A DNA stretch of 64,000 nucleotides, taken from Xenoacremonium recifei. Its lineage: Eukaryota; Ascomycota; Sordariomycetes; Hypocreales; Nectriaceae. Positions 31,739 through 42,371 of this stretch are shown one piece after another. The first letter of the stretch is position 1. Each line of letters starts with the position of its first letter. A program made the position numbers and the translations under genes. The stretch is from assembly GCA_012184525.1 (NCBI GenBank), contig WOFQ01000035.1:1-64000 (forward strand). The letters are read 5' to 3'. Below the pieces are notes generated by a model. That model did not search any database. It saw only the letters and a list, made by a program, of their open reading frames with translations, and was not told the DNA's origin.

Positions 31739-32521
31739 CGGGCTCTCATTCAGTACTCTGTCGTCGCGGAGCCTAAAATAGCTAATTCCCTTCTTCATTC
31801 CGCTTCACGACTCGTAATTGAGTTAACTAAATGGCGCTGAGAGTAGAAACTTGGGGGTTTTGCTCGATTTCTCTCTTCTTTCAAAGATTTCAGATTTGAC
31901 TTCTCTACTTCGAGCACCACAGTCTCCGGTGATAATAGACGAAGATAGACTTATTCATCACCCTCGTCGTCCTATGTTGCGTATTAAATGCAGGGGCCTG
32001 AGCTAGCAAGTAAATACGCCATGTAATAAGCCAGCGTGTGAGAATTGCGGAGGTTGATATATTAGCTCAATTGGCAACATCAATCCCCGACTTTTAGCCA
32101 AGTGACAGAATCGATCCCGCCATTTAACTTTGTCGATAAGCAGCATTTGCCAATTTTCCCAATGGAACGTATATTTTGAGTACACCAAAACAAACTTGGG
32201 CTTATATTCGACGCAGCTGGTGGAAAAATCATGTTCCCAGGCTTGAGAGACATGCAAGACAGGCATTATGGATTACATGTCAAATTCATAAGCAGAATAA
32301 GAGCCAGACAAGTAAACAGGTTTGTTAAAACAACTTAGCCATCACTTTAAACACCAATAGCAGGCGTTTGAGCGCATGCTTCGAGATAGAGTCCAAGAAT
32401 GGTAGAGACGCTGCACAAGATATTCATGCGCGTAAGAAAATTATGAAATTGTTCTCGTCTGACTCTTTCCTCAAATGAGTAGAAGTCCTCTGTATCAAAG
32501 AACTGATTCGCACTTTCCATT
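31739..32521. other. Intergenic region between convergent genes
   Basis: This 783 bp stretch lies between the MFS transporter and the amine oxidase. Around 32050-32120 there is sequence resembling tRNA A and B boxes, but no cloverleaf can be closed. Otherwise nothing is recognised. Confidence 0.45.
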
Positions 32522-33875
32522 CTACAGTTTCGCCTGTTCTGAAGGTCGGAGAATCCTCAATGGTGGTCCTCCTCGACTTCCGTCCCCTACTTTGACATCT
32601 CCCTCGACTTCAGCCGGGCTTCGCAGTCTCCACTTATGCCTGATTTCCTTTGATATCTTGTTCTCGAAGCAGTTGACGACGTATTTTCCCAGTACGGGAA
32701 GAAACTTGAATGCACTAGAAGCAAGCGGTGTTAGCTGCCGAAGATTCCTCCAGTTCTGCCGGAGATACTTACTGTCCAGCACCAGCAGTAGCGAGGAAGA
32801 TCCCACCAAGGGCAGGGTGTTGATCGATAACGAAGTCTCCCTCGGGAGTATCTGAGTACCAGCACAGCCGACGATCGGTCCAAGGCCGGTCCGCAAAGGA
32901 AGGCAATAGTTGACGTAAACCCTCCCTAAGTGCCTCTTCCGCATCATTGGGAAGATAGGAAGCAGCAGCATTATTGCCATCCCGTTTCGGCGAAGAAACG
33001 TTCCTTGGATGGTCATCCTCAATTACAGGAACACTTGTAGCAAAGCCATATCCGTGACGAGCTATCTTCAAGACATTTTGGTCTGGCGTCGGCGGAAAGC
33101 AGAAAATACCGGTGCTGAGATTAATGATGACAGGCATGTCTCTCAATTGTTGCGCTTCCTCGGCCGAAATTGCAATGAATCCCACCGGCTGCCCAGAGGC
33201 TGTGGTGGCATGACTTATTGGCAGCAGGCGGTTTGACCAAGCTCCTGTGCAGAGGAAAACTTGTGAAGTTGGTATAGGCTCTCCCTCGGCAACGATAAGA
33301 CCGACGACTTTCTGTCGCTGGATTTGAAGAGACTGGACTGTTCCCTTCTTTCCGGTGATGAAATTCACCCCTTCCAGGCTGCATTGCTTGGCCAAATGGC
33401 GAATGCTGGCTTCAGCATCGGCCCATCCTCCAGCTTCATTCACGTAGGCCTTCAATCCATCCAGACGCGATGGAATACTTGGATACTTCCCCAGAACTCC
33501 CGCGGCTTGCTCATATTCAACCAGTGGCTGGCCCTGGGATTCAGAAACTGCTTGTGCCTTGGCCAGATAGCTGTTTCCGGTCTGATTCGAAAGCATAACA
33601 AACCCGGAAGGATAATAATAATCCTTGTATTCCGTGATCCATCCTTGGTAAGCTTCGCGAGCCATCTGATTGTAGATCAGATCGGCGTAGTCGGTGCGTA
33701 TTACGCGGGAGATATCCACGCTGCTTCCATCTACCACGGGCGGTAAATAGCGATCTAAGATCGTAACACTTCTGTACCCTCGTCTTTTAAGCTCCAAGGC
33801 GGTTGAGAGGCCGAAAACGCCAGCACCAATAATGTGGATCGGCGTGTTCTTGTAATCGTTGTCTTGCGGAGGCAT
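32522..33875 (-). CDS. FAD-dependent amine oxidase, sarcosine oxidase / DAO family
   Basis: Two exons (32773-33875, 32522-32714) with a 58 nt intron give 431 residues. The start at 33875 (MPPQDNDYK) is the first ATG in frame. The Rossmann motif is IHIIGAGVFGLSTALELKRR; an acidic residue ends the second strand (TILDRY). The C-terminal part has LCWYSDTPEGDFVIDQHP followed, across the intron, by ATAGAGHAFKFLP: this is the pattern of monomeric sarcosine oxidase and its fungal relatives, in which the Cys binds FAD covalently and the G-x-G-H-x-F-K segment closes the site. These enzymes oxidise secondary or N-methyl amino acids to an imine plus H2O2. It is divergent from a Rieske oxygenase over 421 bp, which points to successive N-demethylation (inference). 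Confidence 0.92.
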
Positions 33876-34296
33876 GTTTCCGTGTTCTTTATCGGCGGGA
33901 GGAAATAAGCTGTTCTGAAATGAGTCTCCAATGCGCGTCACAAGTATGATTCAATCAAATACGGTGAATAGCTAAGTGTTGTACCTACTCCTGTCGTGGG
34001 TAGTAATATCAAAGTTCTATTATGCTATCTTAACCTCTGATCTCACTTGACGTTGTAAGCCGGACGGATATCGATTGTGGGCACGGAATACGGGCCGGAT
34101 CCGGGCCCACGATTTCTCTCCTTCGTCACGGCTTGCCGCTAATCGTTTGCCAGGCCGTGTCGGAGGGAGCATCTGAGCTAAATCTCCGGCGATAACCGCA
34201 TTATTAAACTGATTCTGGTAAATGATAAAGAAGGTGAAGTTACTACAGGATCGAAAGCAGTATTAACATTGACACGTGAACACAACACAAGCCACC
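33876..34296. promoter_or_regulatory. Bidirectional promoter, flavin amine oxidase / Rieske oxygenase
   Basis: These 421 bp separate two divergent genes. A perfect 10 bp palindrome, CCGGATCCGG at 34095-34104, contains an inverted CGG pair (CGG-AT-CCG), a plausible Zn2Cys6 dimer site; the regulator gene at 35937-38268 is the obvious candidate to bind it. The Rieske start sits in a strong Kozak context (GCCACCATG). Confidence 0.5.
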
Positions 34297-35865
34297 ATGA
34301 CTTCCGGTATAGCACTGCTTTCTTTAAGCCGCGAGTTTCAACTTCCGGCGCTTTTTTTAGGCCCTGTGCTGGCCAGTTTGGTTTTTCTACTTTATTCCAA
34401 GCCACGGTCAATTAGAAAAAGGATAGTCTGGTTCAAGGCCGGTAACAAAACGAAAAGCAAAACTGACTTGGGCACAACTCGAGCCTTGCCGGCATCATGG
34501 TATAGATCTGAACCCATGTATGAGCTTGAGCGGCGATCCATATTCTCCAAGAAATGGCTTGTGGTCACACACAAAACTAGATTTATGAATGATGGAGACT
34601 TCGTACAGGTTACCGAGGCCGGCTTTACCTTCTTCCTGATCAAAGATCGCAAGGGGGTCATTCAAGGCTTCCACAATATGTGCCGTCACCGAGCTTATCC
34701 ATTGGTAGAGCAACCCTGTGGAAATAAAAAGGTTTTGGCTTGTAAATATCACGGTATGTAAATCTGTAACGAGGTGCATGAATGTACGGCTAACGGCCGG
34801 CAAGGTTGGTCTTACGGATTTGATGGCAAGCTTGCCAAGGCTCCCTATTATCAAGAGCTGCCGAACTTTGACAAGGCAAGCAACGGCCTATACAAGATCC
34901 ACGTTCATGTGGATAGACTTGGCTTTGTTTGGGTCAACTTGAACGCGGATGAGAATCCAACTGCCTGGGCGGACGACTTCAGAGACATTGACGTTCAGCC
35001 CCGGCTCCAACAGTTCGACATGGCTCAATATCACTTCGATCACGAATGGAGTCTAGTTGGAGACTACAATTGGAAGACTCTGGCCGATAATTACAACGAG
35101 GTATGTCCGATAAAGCCCGCCCGACTTAGTATGAAGCACCAGTCTTAACCTGGAACATCAGTGCTATCATTGCCCAACTGGTCATCCGGGAGTTGCTGCC
35201 ATCTCGGACTCGTCCAAATACTGGGTGGAAACAGATGGCGGCAGCATCCAGCACTTCAATGTCGACAAAGATGGGATTGATGAGAGCAAGGCTCCTAAAA
35301 TCTACTCCACCTTTTACTATCCAAATGCCTCTATTACGATATCGTGAGGACTCAAATCTTCTGGTTTTATTATACGGATGGACTAACACTATGGATAGCC
35401 CTGTGTTCTTTTACATCCAGCGAGTAATCCCTATATCTGCGTCACAGACCAAGATGGAGTACGAGGTCTATCGCCACAACACTGCATCCAACGAAGACTT
35501 TGAGTATATAAATAAGCTATACAAGCAGGTTCTTCAGGAGGATAAGGATCTATGTAACGGTGCACAGAAGAACCTAAATGCTGGTGTTTTCGTGAACGGG
35601 GAACTCCATCCTCGCGTTGAGAAGGTAGGCCATACTGGTAGCTCGCCCATGTGCCTTAGAGCTACTAACTCTGATATAGGGGCCTCTGTTCTTTCAGGCC
35701 AAGACCCGCGAGTTGGTAATGGGCCATCGCGAAGAAGAGGAACGATGCGGAAAGGCTATTTGGCCCGGAACACCAAAACATCCTCTCTCCAAGGGTAGCC
35801 AGGACGAAATTTCTTTCTGTGACGGGTTGGATTGCGAAACTATGAAAGAGGAGCTTGCATGGTAG
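34297..35865 (+). CDS. Membrane-anchored Rieske non-haem iron oxygenase, choline/carnitine monooxygenase type
   Basis: Five exons (34297-34753, 34805-35100, 35162-35343, 35399-35624, 35680-35865) give 448 residues. The start is the ATG at 34297 in GCCACC context. Residues ~14-33 form a hydrophobic anchor. The Rieske [2Fe-2S] site is Cys129-x-His131 (NMCRHRAYPL) and Cys149-x2-His152 (CKYHG), the latter completed across intron 1 as YHGW. The mononuclear iron site is in DNYNECYHCPTGHPG, again split by an intron. This matches the aromatic-ring-hydroxylase-like alpha subunits that include choline monooxygenase, carnitine oxygenase and glycine-betaine demethylase; they need a reductase, not found in this window. 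The family is firm; the quaternary-amine substrate is inferred from the family and from the divergent sarcosine-oxidase-like gene. Confidence 0.93.
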
Positions 35866-35936
35866 CTTTGTCACAAAGAAAAGCAAGAGATAGGGAAGAG
35901 GCTTAGAGGACACCGTATCTTCATTCAATATCTCGT

Positions 35937-38268
35937 TCACTCTTGAAAGTCTAGTGTTAGCCAATCGTCGATTGCTTTTCCGAAATCATTGGGTTGCCAC
36001 ATGTTGTCCTGCCCCGTGAACCCTTCGAAGCCCTGGAATAGAGGATCGTCCAAAGTTTCTTGCATACTCAAAGTAGGACGATGGATGTTATTTGGGATTT
36101 GTCCAGCCACTCCCCTATCCCCTGGTGCATAGACTGGCGTTTCCTTTGGAACTGAACTGTGTCCTGAGATGCCTGTTGAGCCGATAAGTCCGAACTCGAC
36201 TGCGTTTTCATTTCGACCTCTTGACTTGGATGATCTCAACGAGGATCCATAGATCGATTGGTCGACATCTGCGCCAGGTCTCCCTGCAGTCTCGTAGATC
36301 AGGAGGTTCCATAAAAGTTGACTATCGACTGTCCAACTTCTCTCGTTGCCGGTAGGAGAGCCACTGCGATGAACAAGCTCGATACTCTCTTGCAGCTGCT
36401 TCAAATTTTTTGCCTGATTATTGTTAGTACCTCCGGCGTGTCGTAGGGCCAGGCACATACCATGTGGTTTACGTTTGGCCATATAAGACCCATTCGCTGT
36501 AGAAACCCAAGACACCTTTCGAAGGCCTCTTCGGCTTTATTCTTCATAGCTGGATCTTTGACGAAGCTATGCTGGAGATGGATCGTGGCCACAATGACAA
36601 CACAATGAGCCACCGTCGGGTCAGAGACCTGGAAGGAATGCCTTTCCATAACATCCATGAAGTGCATAATCCAACCAGCATGCCGAGTGATTTGCTCGAA
36701 ACAGTGATGGATGAACATCTGAGGCATATTGTAACGAAAGTTTCGAAGGCGCAAAGACAGCAAAAAGGGGTGGTTCAGAAGACACGGAATAGCAGCATAA
36801 ATGAGCTGCAGAGATAGGTACGGGCCCCAGTAGTGCCGCCTATTTTGTAAAGTCTCCGCTGTCTCGCGACTGAAGTCATTCGCTGCGTATCGGTATTTAA
36901 GAGGAACCCTAGAGTCCAATTCCAGGTGTCGCATCGTGACGGATGAATGATCGGACTGGGGGTTCCAAGGCGGAAGCTGCTGCTGCTGAGGGCTTTGGTC
37001 AACTCGGGTTGCGGCATACTCCCGTGCCATCTTCCAAACATGACTGAGTTGATAACAGTACCAGCTAATGTCGCGCTGGCCGTTGTCGTCAGAATGAAGA
37101 GGTTGACATATTATAGGTTCGGAGAGACTAAGAGGCCGGAAACTACCCAGAGATGCTCCAAGTTGTTGCCCGCGAGAGGCGACTACCCCGAACAAGTTCT
37201 GAAGGAAGATGATGCTTTGCGCGCATTCGTGAGTCTCTTCGACATCTTCGAGAAAATTGTTTTCGTGGAGACCATTCGACAAGAACTCGGCAGTGTTGAG
37301 ATCCAAGCCTGCCTTCAAAGAATTTCCCTCTACGTCGAGGACAAATGTGAGTAATATAGAGATGCGCATAATGGAGTATTCATCTTACCAGAAAACTCGA
37401 AGATGCTCAATAAGCACAGAGTTTGAAGGGTAGCCAAGGACACATTGCCATTTAAAATACTGGCGGTAACAATTCTTCGCGCCGAGTTAGCTGCTTCACA
37501 CATCTGATCGTGAATTCTAGGGTTAAGGCCCCCAGGAGGAAATCTGCAGATCAGTGCTTGAAGGGCCAAGCATAACCCCTTGTCACGACTCTCAAAGGTT
37601 TCGAGAAATGTATCGGCGTTGAAAAGACGTAGTGGTTGGTTTTGATACCATTGCAAGTATAGCTCGCCGACCTGTGATAGAGGTGATACCTGCATTGGCC
37701 TGCTGGTTGTTAGGGCATGGGAACAATGGGAGAAGAAAAAGTATTGGCGCACTGCGTAGATACGAGCCTACTTCTCCCCTGCGTTGCTTCAGATCGTTCT
37801 GGAGTAGCATCCGCTCTCTCGGGCGGCGTCAGGGCCATGTCTTTATTTTGCAATGGCCTTATTAATATTATTAGTTAACCCGTCAGATGAGCAGTATAAT
37901 TGTCAGTACTTACGCCAAACTTTGGATCACGGTGTCTATTTTCGCCTCTAAACTTCCGACGCGAGATTCCTATGTCCACCACTTCAGTTTACCTCACAGA
38001 TAAATTGACTAGGGAGAAACTGGGTTCTTACAAGATCCTGGTTTGCTCCGTGGTAGGAGGAGTCAGATCTAGGCTCTTGGTCCATGCTATAAAAACAGGT
38101 TTGTCTCAGGCGAACACAATAGGAGCAAGAAGGTCGCTCTCCCGGACATCTTGACTTCTTCCGGCTGCAAATGGCAATTAGTACCTTATCAACAATTAAT
38201 TGGTAGAATACTTGCCGGCATGGCGTGCAAGCAATCCGCGTCCGTTTCGTAGGGCGCAGGCTTTCCAT
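35937..38268 (-). CDS. Zn2Cys6 transcription factor
   Basis: Seven exons on the minus strand (38216-38268, 38032-38164, 37914-37969, 37764-37857, 37389-37689, 36461-37329, 35937-36413) give 660 residues. The zinc cluster is Cys14-x2-Cys17-x6-Cys24-x6-Cys31-x2-Cys34-x6-Cys41, canonical in spacing, but only if intron 1 is a GC-AG intron; the available GT donor breaks the frame. A short coiled segment (SRVGSLEAKIDTVIQSL) follows, then the fungal-specific TF domain with QVGELYLQWYQNQPLRLFN, LALQALICRFP and LQTLCLLSIFEF. The end is Gln/Asp-rich and aromatic, probably activating. It is convergent with the Rieske gene (71 bp apart), so it is the likely local regulator of the Rieske/amine-oxidase pair; that is inference. 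Confidence 0.9.
38165..38215 (-). other. Probable GC-AG intron inside the zinc-cluster coding region
   Basis: This 51 nt intron begins GCAAGT, the standard non-canonical GC donor, has a TACTAAT branch site and ends TTTGCAG. Its removal yields the exact C-x2-C-x6-C-x6-C-x2-C-x6-C pattern. Using the only nearby GT instead shifts the frame. Confidence 0.75.
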
Positions 38269-38621
38269 TCTCTTGGGGGCTATGCAGAGCACGAATGCTC
38301 AGGGCGTCGTATGGCCACAGCTAAATACAATCGAATATGTTGCTTGACTTCCGCGTCTCTGTGATAAGGGAGGACTCGCCTCTGGGGCGAAGGGCTAATC
38401 TACTTTCTGATACCCCGCGGATGGTCGAGAATTGGGGCAAAGATAAGGCTAGCTAAATAACGACCATGCTAAATGCTTAACGCCGGCATCAACGGAAAGT
38501 GGCGGTATTTCGGGATGTGACTAGTACGGGGTCTAGGAATCGTAATCGGTGGTTTGTGAATGGCCCCGTGGTGGTTTTAATGATTCAACGAAGTAAAATT
38601 AGGTTCTATGGGTTTTATGGG
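38269..38621. other. Regulator promoter and cupin 3' flank
   Basis: This 353 bp stretch lies between two minus-strand genes. No specific element seen. Confidence 0.5.
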
Positions 38622-39350
38622 CTACAGCTTTGCTTTCATTCCCAGCATTCCTCTATTTGTATTCCATAGACGAGTAAGCGGACCATCCACCCCGTAAACA
38701 GGATCAGTTTCGGGTAGCTGTGTGTCTTCAACCATTTGCCTCAATTTATTGGCAGGCTGTTTTCCCGTTTCATTAATCCACTTGGGGCAATTCTATTAAA
38801 AATTGTAAGTGAACGAATAGCTAGTTGGCGAGTTCTCGTCAACTTGCCTTTGGGTAGACTCCGATGTATCGATAGTCTGGCGAGCTTTTGAGGCTTGAGT
38901 GCGCAGTACCTGCCGGCAGCACTATCACATCGCCGGCCGCGACATCTATCTCAACATGGCTCTTTCCTTGGGGTGAGATCTTCCCTATTAGAAGTTTTGA
39001 GGTTCCCTGAAAGATTCCTTGGCTAAGACTTAGTCAATCTGTTGCAGCGATATGAAATGATTGCAGTACCGTAACATTCATGGGAGTTGGGGTGAAAATG
39101 GCGAATTCCAATATGCCCCCACGTACCCTACACTGCCATCAGCAATCACAGAGTCCTGCAGAACAATTACTAAATATTCCTGTCGTCAGCTCACCCTCTT
39201 CTCCCACCCATTGGGCTCCAGAAAGCCAGCGGCCGACTGCTCAGAATATGGTTTTGGAAGGACGCCTTGGTAATGTAGCACCGGGAGGTGGCTGTTCGGC
39301 ACATCATCATTGGGACTGAGGAAATAACAAGTAACAGATTGGTACGCCAT
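38622..39350 (-). CDS. Cupin-domain protein (YjlB-like)
   Basis: Four short exons (39195-39350, 39070-39127, 38848-39017, 38622-38792) give 184 residues; each is too short to stand out as an open frame, so the gene is easy to miss. The protein begins MAYQSVTCYFLSPNDD, then has the LPVLHYQG motif seen near the start of YjlB-type cupins, W-G-H-I-G-I-R-H-F-H-P-N-S-H-E as the first cupin metal motif (His and Glu ligands), and VAAGDVIVLPAGTAHSS as the second (terminal His ligand), followed by DYRYIGVYPK. The third intron starts GCAAGT and is probably GC-AG. Cupins of this type have no established reaction. Its place beside the regulator and Rieske gene suggests, weakly, a role in the same path. 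Confidence 0.82.
38793..38847 (-). other. Probable GC-AG intron in the cupin gene
   Basis: This 55 nt intron starts GCAAGT directly after the VYPK codons and ends TTTTTAATAG. It joins the cupin core to a C-terminal exon of 57 codons with a normal stop. The nearby GTTGAC donor leads to an early stop. Confidence 0.65.
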
Positions 39351-39684
39351 GGCGAAATGCTGATTGATCCTGAAGACTGACTAAACACTGCTGGATGTAT
39401 AGGCACCACCATCTATCCTTAGAATCCCATGCAAGGCTTTGGTTGCTTTCCGCACCCGCAGTTATCTCAGGATTCCGTGTTCCGTCCCCACTCGACCGTC
39501 CTCCGTGGCCGGAGCCGGATACGGGCCGCTTCCGCTTCCCGGTTCAGACTATTCCGCTGCGCCTATCTACATCTCACGTTCACGGACTTCCAAATTGGTA
39601 ATCTCGAGATGCTGTAGATTAAGAATTGTCGTATGGAACAGTGGAGAACCGATAATTTAGTTTATTCTAGATCCCAAACGTCGC
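39351..39684. other. Cupin promoter and thioesterase 3' flank
   Basis: This 334 bp stretch separates two minus-strand genes. Several overlapping frames are open on the plus strand at 39395-39660 without domain character. Confidence 0.5.
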
Positions 39685-40656
39685 TCATAGTGATGCCTTC
39701 TTCACCTTGTCCCATGGGCGTAGGATTGATTGCTGTGTCATGCTTGCAACCATGTTGCCTTGTTCGTCCCAGAGCCTGCTTTCTGAATATGTACGTCCGT
39801 TTCCACCTGTAATTGTGGTCATTTCTCTGAGATGCCATTTGCTGAGATCCAGATCGGTCGAAAAGAATCTGAGGGCGAAGTCCAGTGTTGAACACGCCTT
39901 GGCATCGTTGAGGAACATGCCGTTATGGGCCAGAGGCAGAAATGATAGCGCCCCATCTAACACAAATCCCAGGCCTGCATATTGATCGTGTAAGTTCTCG
40001 AGAGAATGGCGACAACGGAACCAATCGCCTGAGGTCTTGGATGTAATAGGGAGGCCATCCTGTGGAGTCTTCGCCGTCTTTGCCAGGCCGTTGAGGTTGT
40101 TCGACATCACTCCCTCCGGAGCTGAGCGCACGTCGAAAAAGCCATCCAGTAGGCCAAATTGAACCAGGAATTGGTCGCCCATCTTTTGCGATATGGTCCT
40201 CTTTTGGACCATCTCCTTGACTCTATCCTTGATCCCGAGACAATTTTCATGAGAGGAGTATTCTTTACTCGGGGGAGTTGAATACGTGAGCAGAGTTGCA
40301 CTCTCCTTGACCTGGAAGTCAGCCAAGAGGATCATGCAGAGCCGCTTCTTTCCTCCGTCCAATTCTTGGTCCACCTCAACCACTCTTGTCGCAAAGGTTC
40401 GCGTATCTCGAACCCGACGCACTGTCATTTGTAATTGGCGATCCGTTAAAGCTGGTCCCAGATAATTACCCATAACAGAGTAGAGGATGTAGTCCGGAGA
40501 CACAGTCTGACATGCTGCTTGGATGGCAGCACCGATTGTGCATCCGCCATATGCGATATTGGCTGTGTTTCCCATACGAGCAGGGTTGAAGGTGCTGATA
40601 AACTGGTCAGGACCTAGTTTATCCACCGTTATTTGTTGTTGCAGCGTGCTGGCCAT
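39685..40656 (-). CDS. Acyl-CoA thioesterase-like protein (TesB/double hotdog family)
   Basis: A single exon of 323 residues starting at the ATG at 40656 (MASTLQQQI). The N-terminal hotdog has the typical IAYGGCTIGAAIQAACQTV helix and the LGPALTDRQLQMTVRRVRDTRTFATRVVEV strands; the C-terminal hotdog has ALSFLPLAHNG, TLDFALRFFSTDL, then the closing GNMVASMTQQSILRP, all features of fungal TesB/ACOT8-like proteins. They hydrolyse acyl-CoA esters; the chain type is not evident. There is no clear peroxisomal C-terminal tripeptide in canonical form (ends ASL), so location is open. It is divergent from the HAD dehalogenase over 738 bp. Confidence 0.9.
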   Translation of the reverse strand: MASTLQQQITVDKLGPDQFISTFNPARMGNTANIAYGGCTIGAAIQAACQTVSPDYILYSVMGNYLGPALTDRQLQMTVRRVRDTRTFATRVVEVDQELDGGKKRLCMILLADFQVKESATLLTYSTPPSKEYSSHENCLGIKDRVKEMVQKRTISQKMGDQFLVQFGLLDGFFDVRSAPEGVMSNNLNGLAKTAKTPQDGLPITSKTSGDWFRCRHSLENLHDQYAGLGFVLDGALSFLPLAHNGMFLNDAKACSTLDFALRFFSTDLDLSKWHLREMTTITGGNGRTYSESRLWDEQGNMVASMTQQSILRPWDKVKKASL

Positions 40657-41394
40657 CTTGAGGTAGTTGATAGGTCAAGTAAACAAGGTTGCATTCAGTT
40701 GTGTGCTGTTCAATTGCTGCAATCTCAAGGGGAGGAAATGAACAATGAAGCTGAAGGAAAGTAGCCTGAATGCATGTGGTTTCAGCTCCACTACTGGATC
40801 GCGCCCTGTGGAATTGCCGAGGCATATCTGGATAACATACCAGCGCCCGGAAGGCTTACTAAATTTCCCCGAGAATGAATGCTGTCAGTGAGGCCCAGCT
40901 AGAGGATTAGCGGTTCAGCCGTAGGCAACATCGGGTACCTCGGGGTGCATACAATCAGCGTTAGAGAGCGGACTTAAGCCTTATGGGGTATTGAAAGTAA
41001 ATGACCCGGACATAATGCTATAAGTCGTATCGATGATTTCTCTGTCTTGCACCATTCTTAAAGGGGGCCGATATGAAGTCATTTGTTCTCTTATTGAAGT
41101 TATAAGGCCTGGCTCGTGGTGCAATCAGATCTACCGTTGTCCACGAACAGCACTGCGGCGAGAAGTCCGCGAAGTTGGTGTTGGAGTTGCCGAAGCTCTT
41201 GATGTCATGATTGGGCGCACTGGTGAATTTGGAGAAGAGGTGAATGCCGGAAGCCGAGGAGGCAATGCGCCCTATGGATGACTGTTCAGACAATTTCTTA
41301 GGTCTCTTGGAGTCGCTTAAAAATGAGCGACTTCGTCAGCAGGTGGTCTCGACAACGCCAATCTTTGGCAACCCAGCATTTACGGCTCAACAAC
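40657..41394. other. Divergent promoter region, thioesterase / HAD gene
   Basis: This 738 bp region holds both starts. Short frames at 41018-41293 on either strand show no domain. Nothing else recognised. Confidence 0.5.
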
Positions 41395-42177
41395 ATGGCT
41401 TCAGACCGCACTGTCATCGGCTTTGACCTGTATGGGACGCTGCTTTCCACAGGCTCGATCGCCAGCCTTCTCGCCACCTTCTATGGCGAAGAAAAGGCTG
41501 CGTTAATCGCCGCACAGGCGAGACGCTATCAGCTTGAGTACACCTGGCGGATCAACAGCATGGGTGAGTTTACAACCTCAGTCGCAGACAGCGATCTGGA
41601 CTAATTCTCGCATCTAGGCATCTATCGCTCCTTCAGCGACTTGACACGCGCCTCGTTCCAGCACGCCACAGCTGAAGCAGGCCTTCCGCTGTCTGACGAA
41701 CAGCTAGAGCGCATCATGAGCGCCTACGACGGGCTGGACACATTCCCCGACGTCGACGCCGCGATGGACATTCTCTCCACCTCGCATGTCCTTGACGCCT
41801 ACGTCTTCAGCAACGGCACCGTCGACATGATCACGTCCTCGCTGCGCACATCGCCCACGCTCTCCCGCGCTGTGGACTTATTCCCGGTCGACAAGGTCGT
41901 CAGCGTCGACGATATCAGTGTCTTCAAGCCGGATCGCCGTACGTATGAGCACCTCGCGCAGACGGTTGGGAAGCGCCTGGAAGAGTTGTGGCTCGTGAGC
42001 TCGAATCCGTTCGATGTGGTCGGTGCTGCGGCTTGTGGGATGCGCACGGCGTGGGTTGATCGGAGTGGCGGTGGGTGGATTGATGGATTGGGGGCGGCGA
42101 TAGAGTTGAGGCCGACAGTGGTTGTCAAGGGTGTGGATGAAGCTGTTGGCGAGATCCTGGAATCTAGGAAAGGTTAG
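41395..42177 (+). CDS. HAD-superfamily hydrolase, 2-haloacid dehalogenase type
   Basis: Two exons (41395-41563, 41618-42177) give 242 residues. I use the ATG at 41395 (MASDRTVIGFDLYGT) because the family starts just before motif I; an in-frame ATG at 41323 would add 24 residues. HAD motifs are all present: I, FDLYGTLLS with the nucleophile Asp; II, VFSNGT; III, Lys in VFKPDRRTYEHL; IV, SSNPFDVVGAAACGMRTAWVDR. These match type II haloacid dehalogenases, common in fungi and bacteria, where Asp attacks the carbon bearing the halide or another leaving group. The substrate is unknown. It is followed after 194 bp by a HET-domain gene in the same direction. Confidence 0.92.
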
Positions 42178-42371
42178 AAGTAGGATTGAGGTGCAATGCA
42201 GACTTCACTTCGTCTATTCGACTCGCATAATGCTGACGTTATGCAAGTTGGGTCCACTACTTGATGCTATGGTCAAGGCTCAAAGTACCCAACTTTGCAA
42301 GCTCGCTCATCCATGCCTGAGACTGAATGCACTCCGGCAGCGACTGATAGCTTCTCTCAACCATCAGAACC

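Noticed and set aside
32040..32125. tRNA-like A-box and B-box spacing
   Set aside because: TAGCTCAATTGG and GAATCGATCCC resemble control boxes, but acceptor and anticodon stems do not close, so no tRNA is called.
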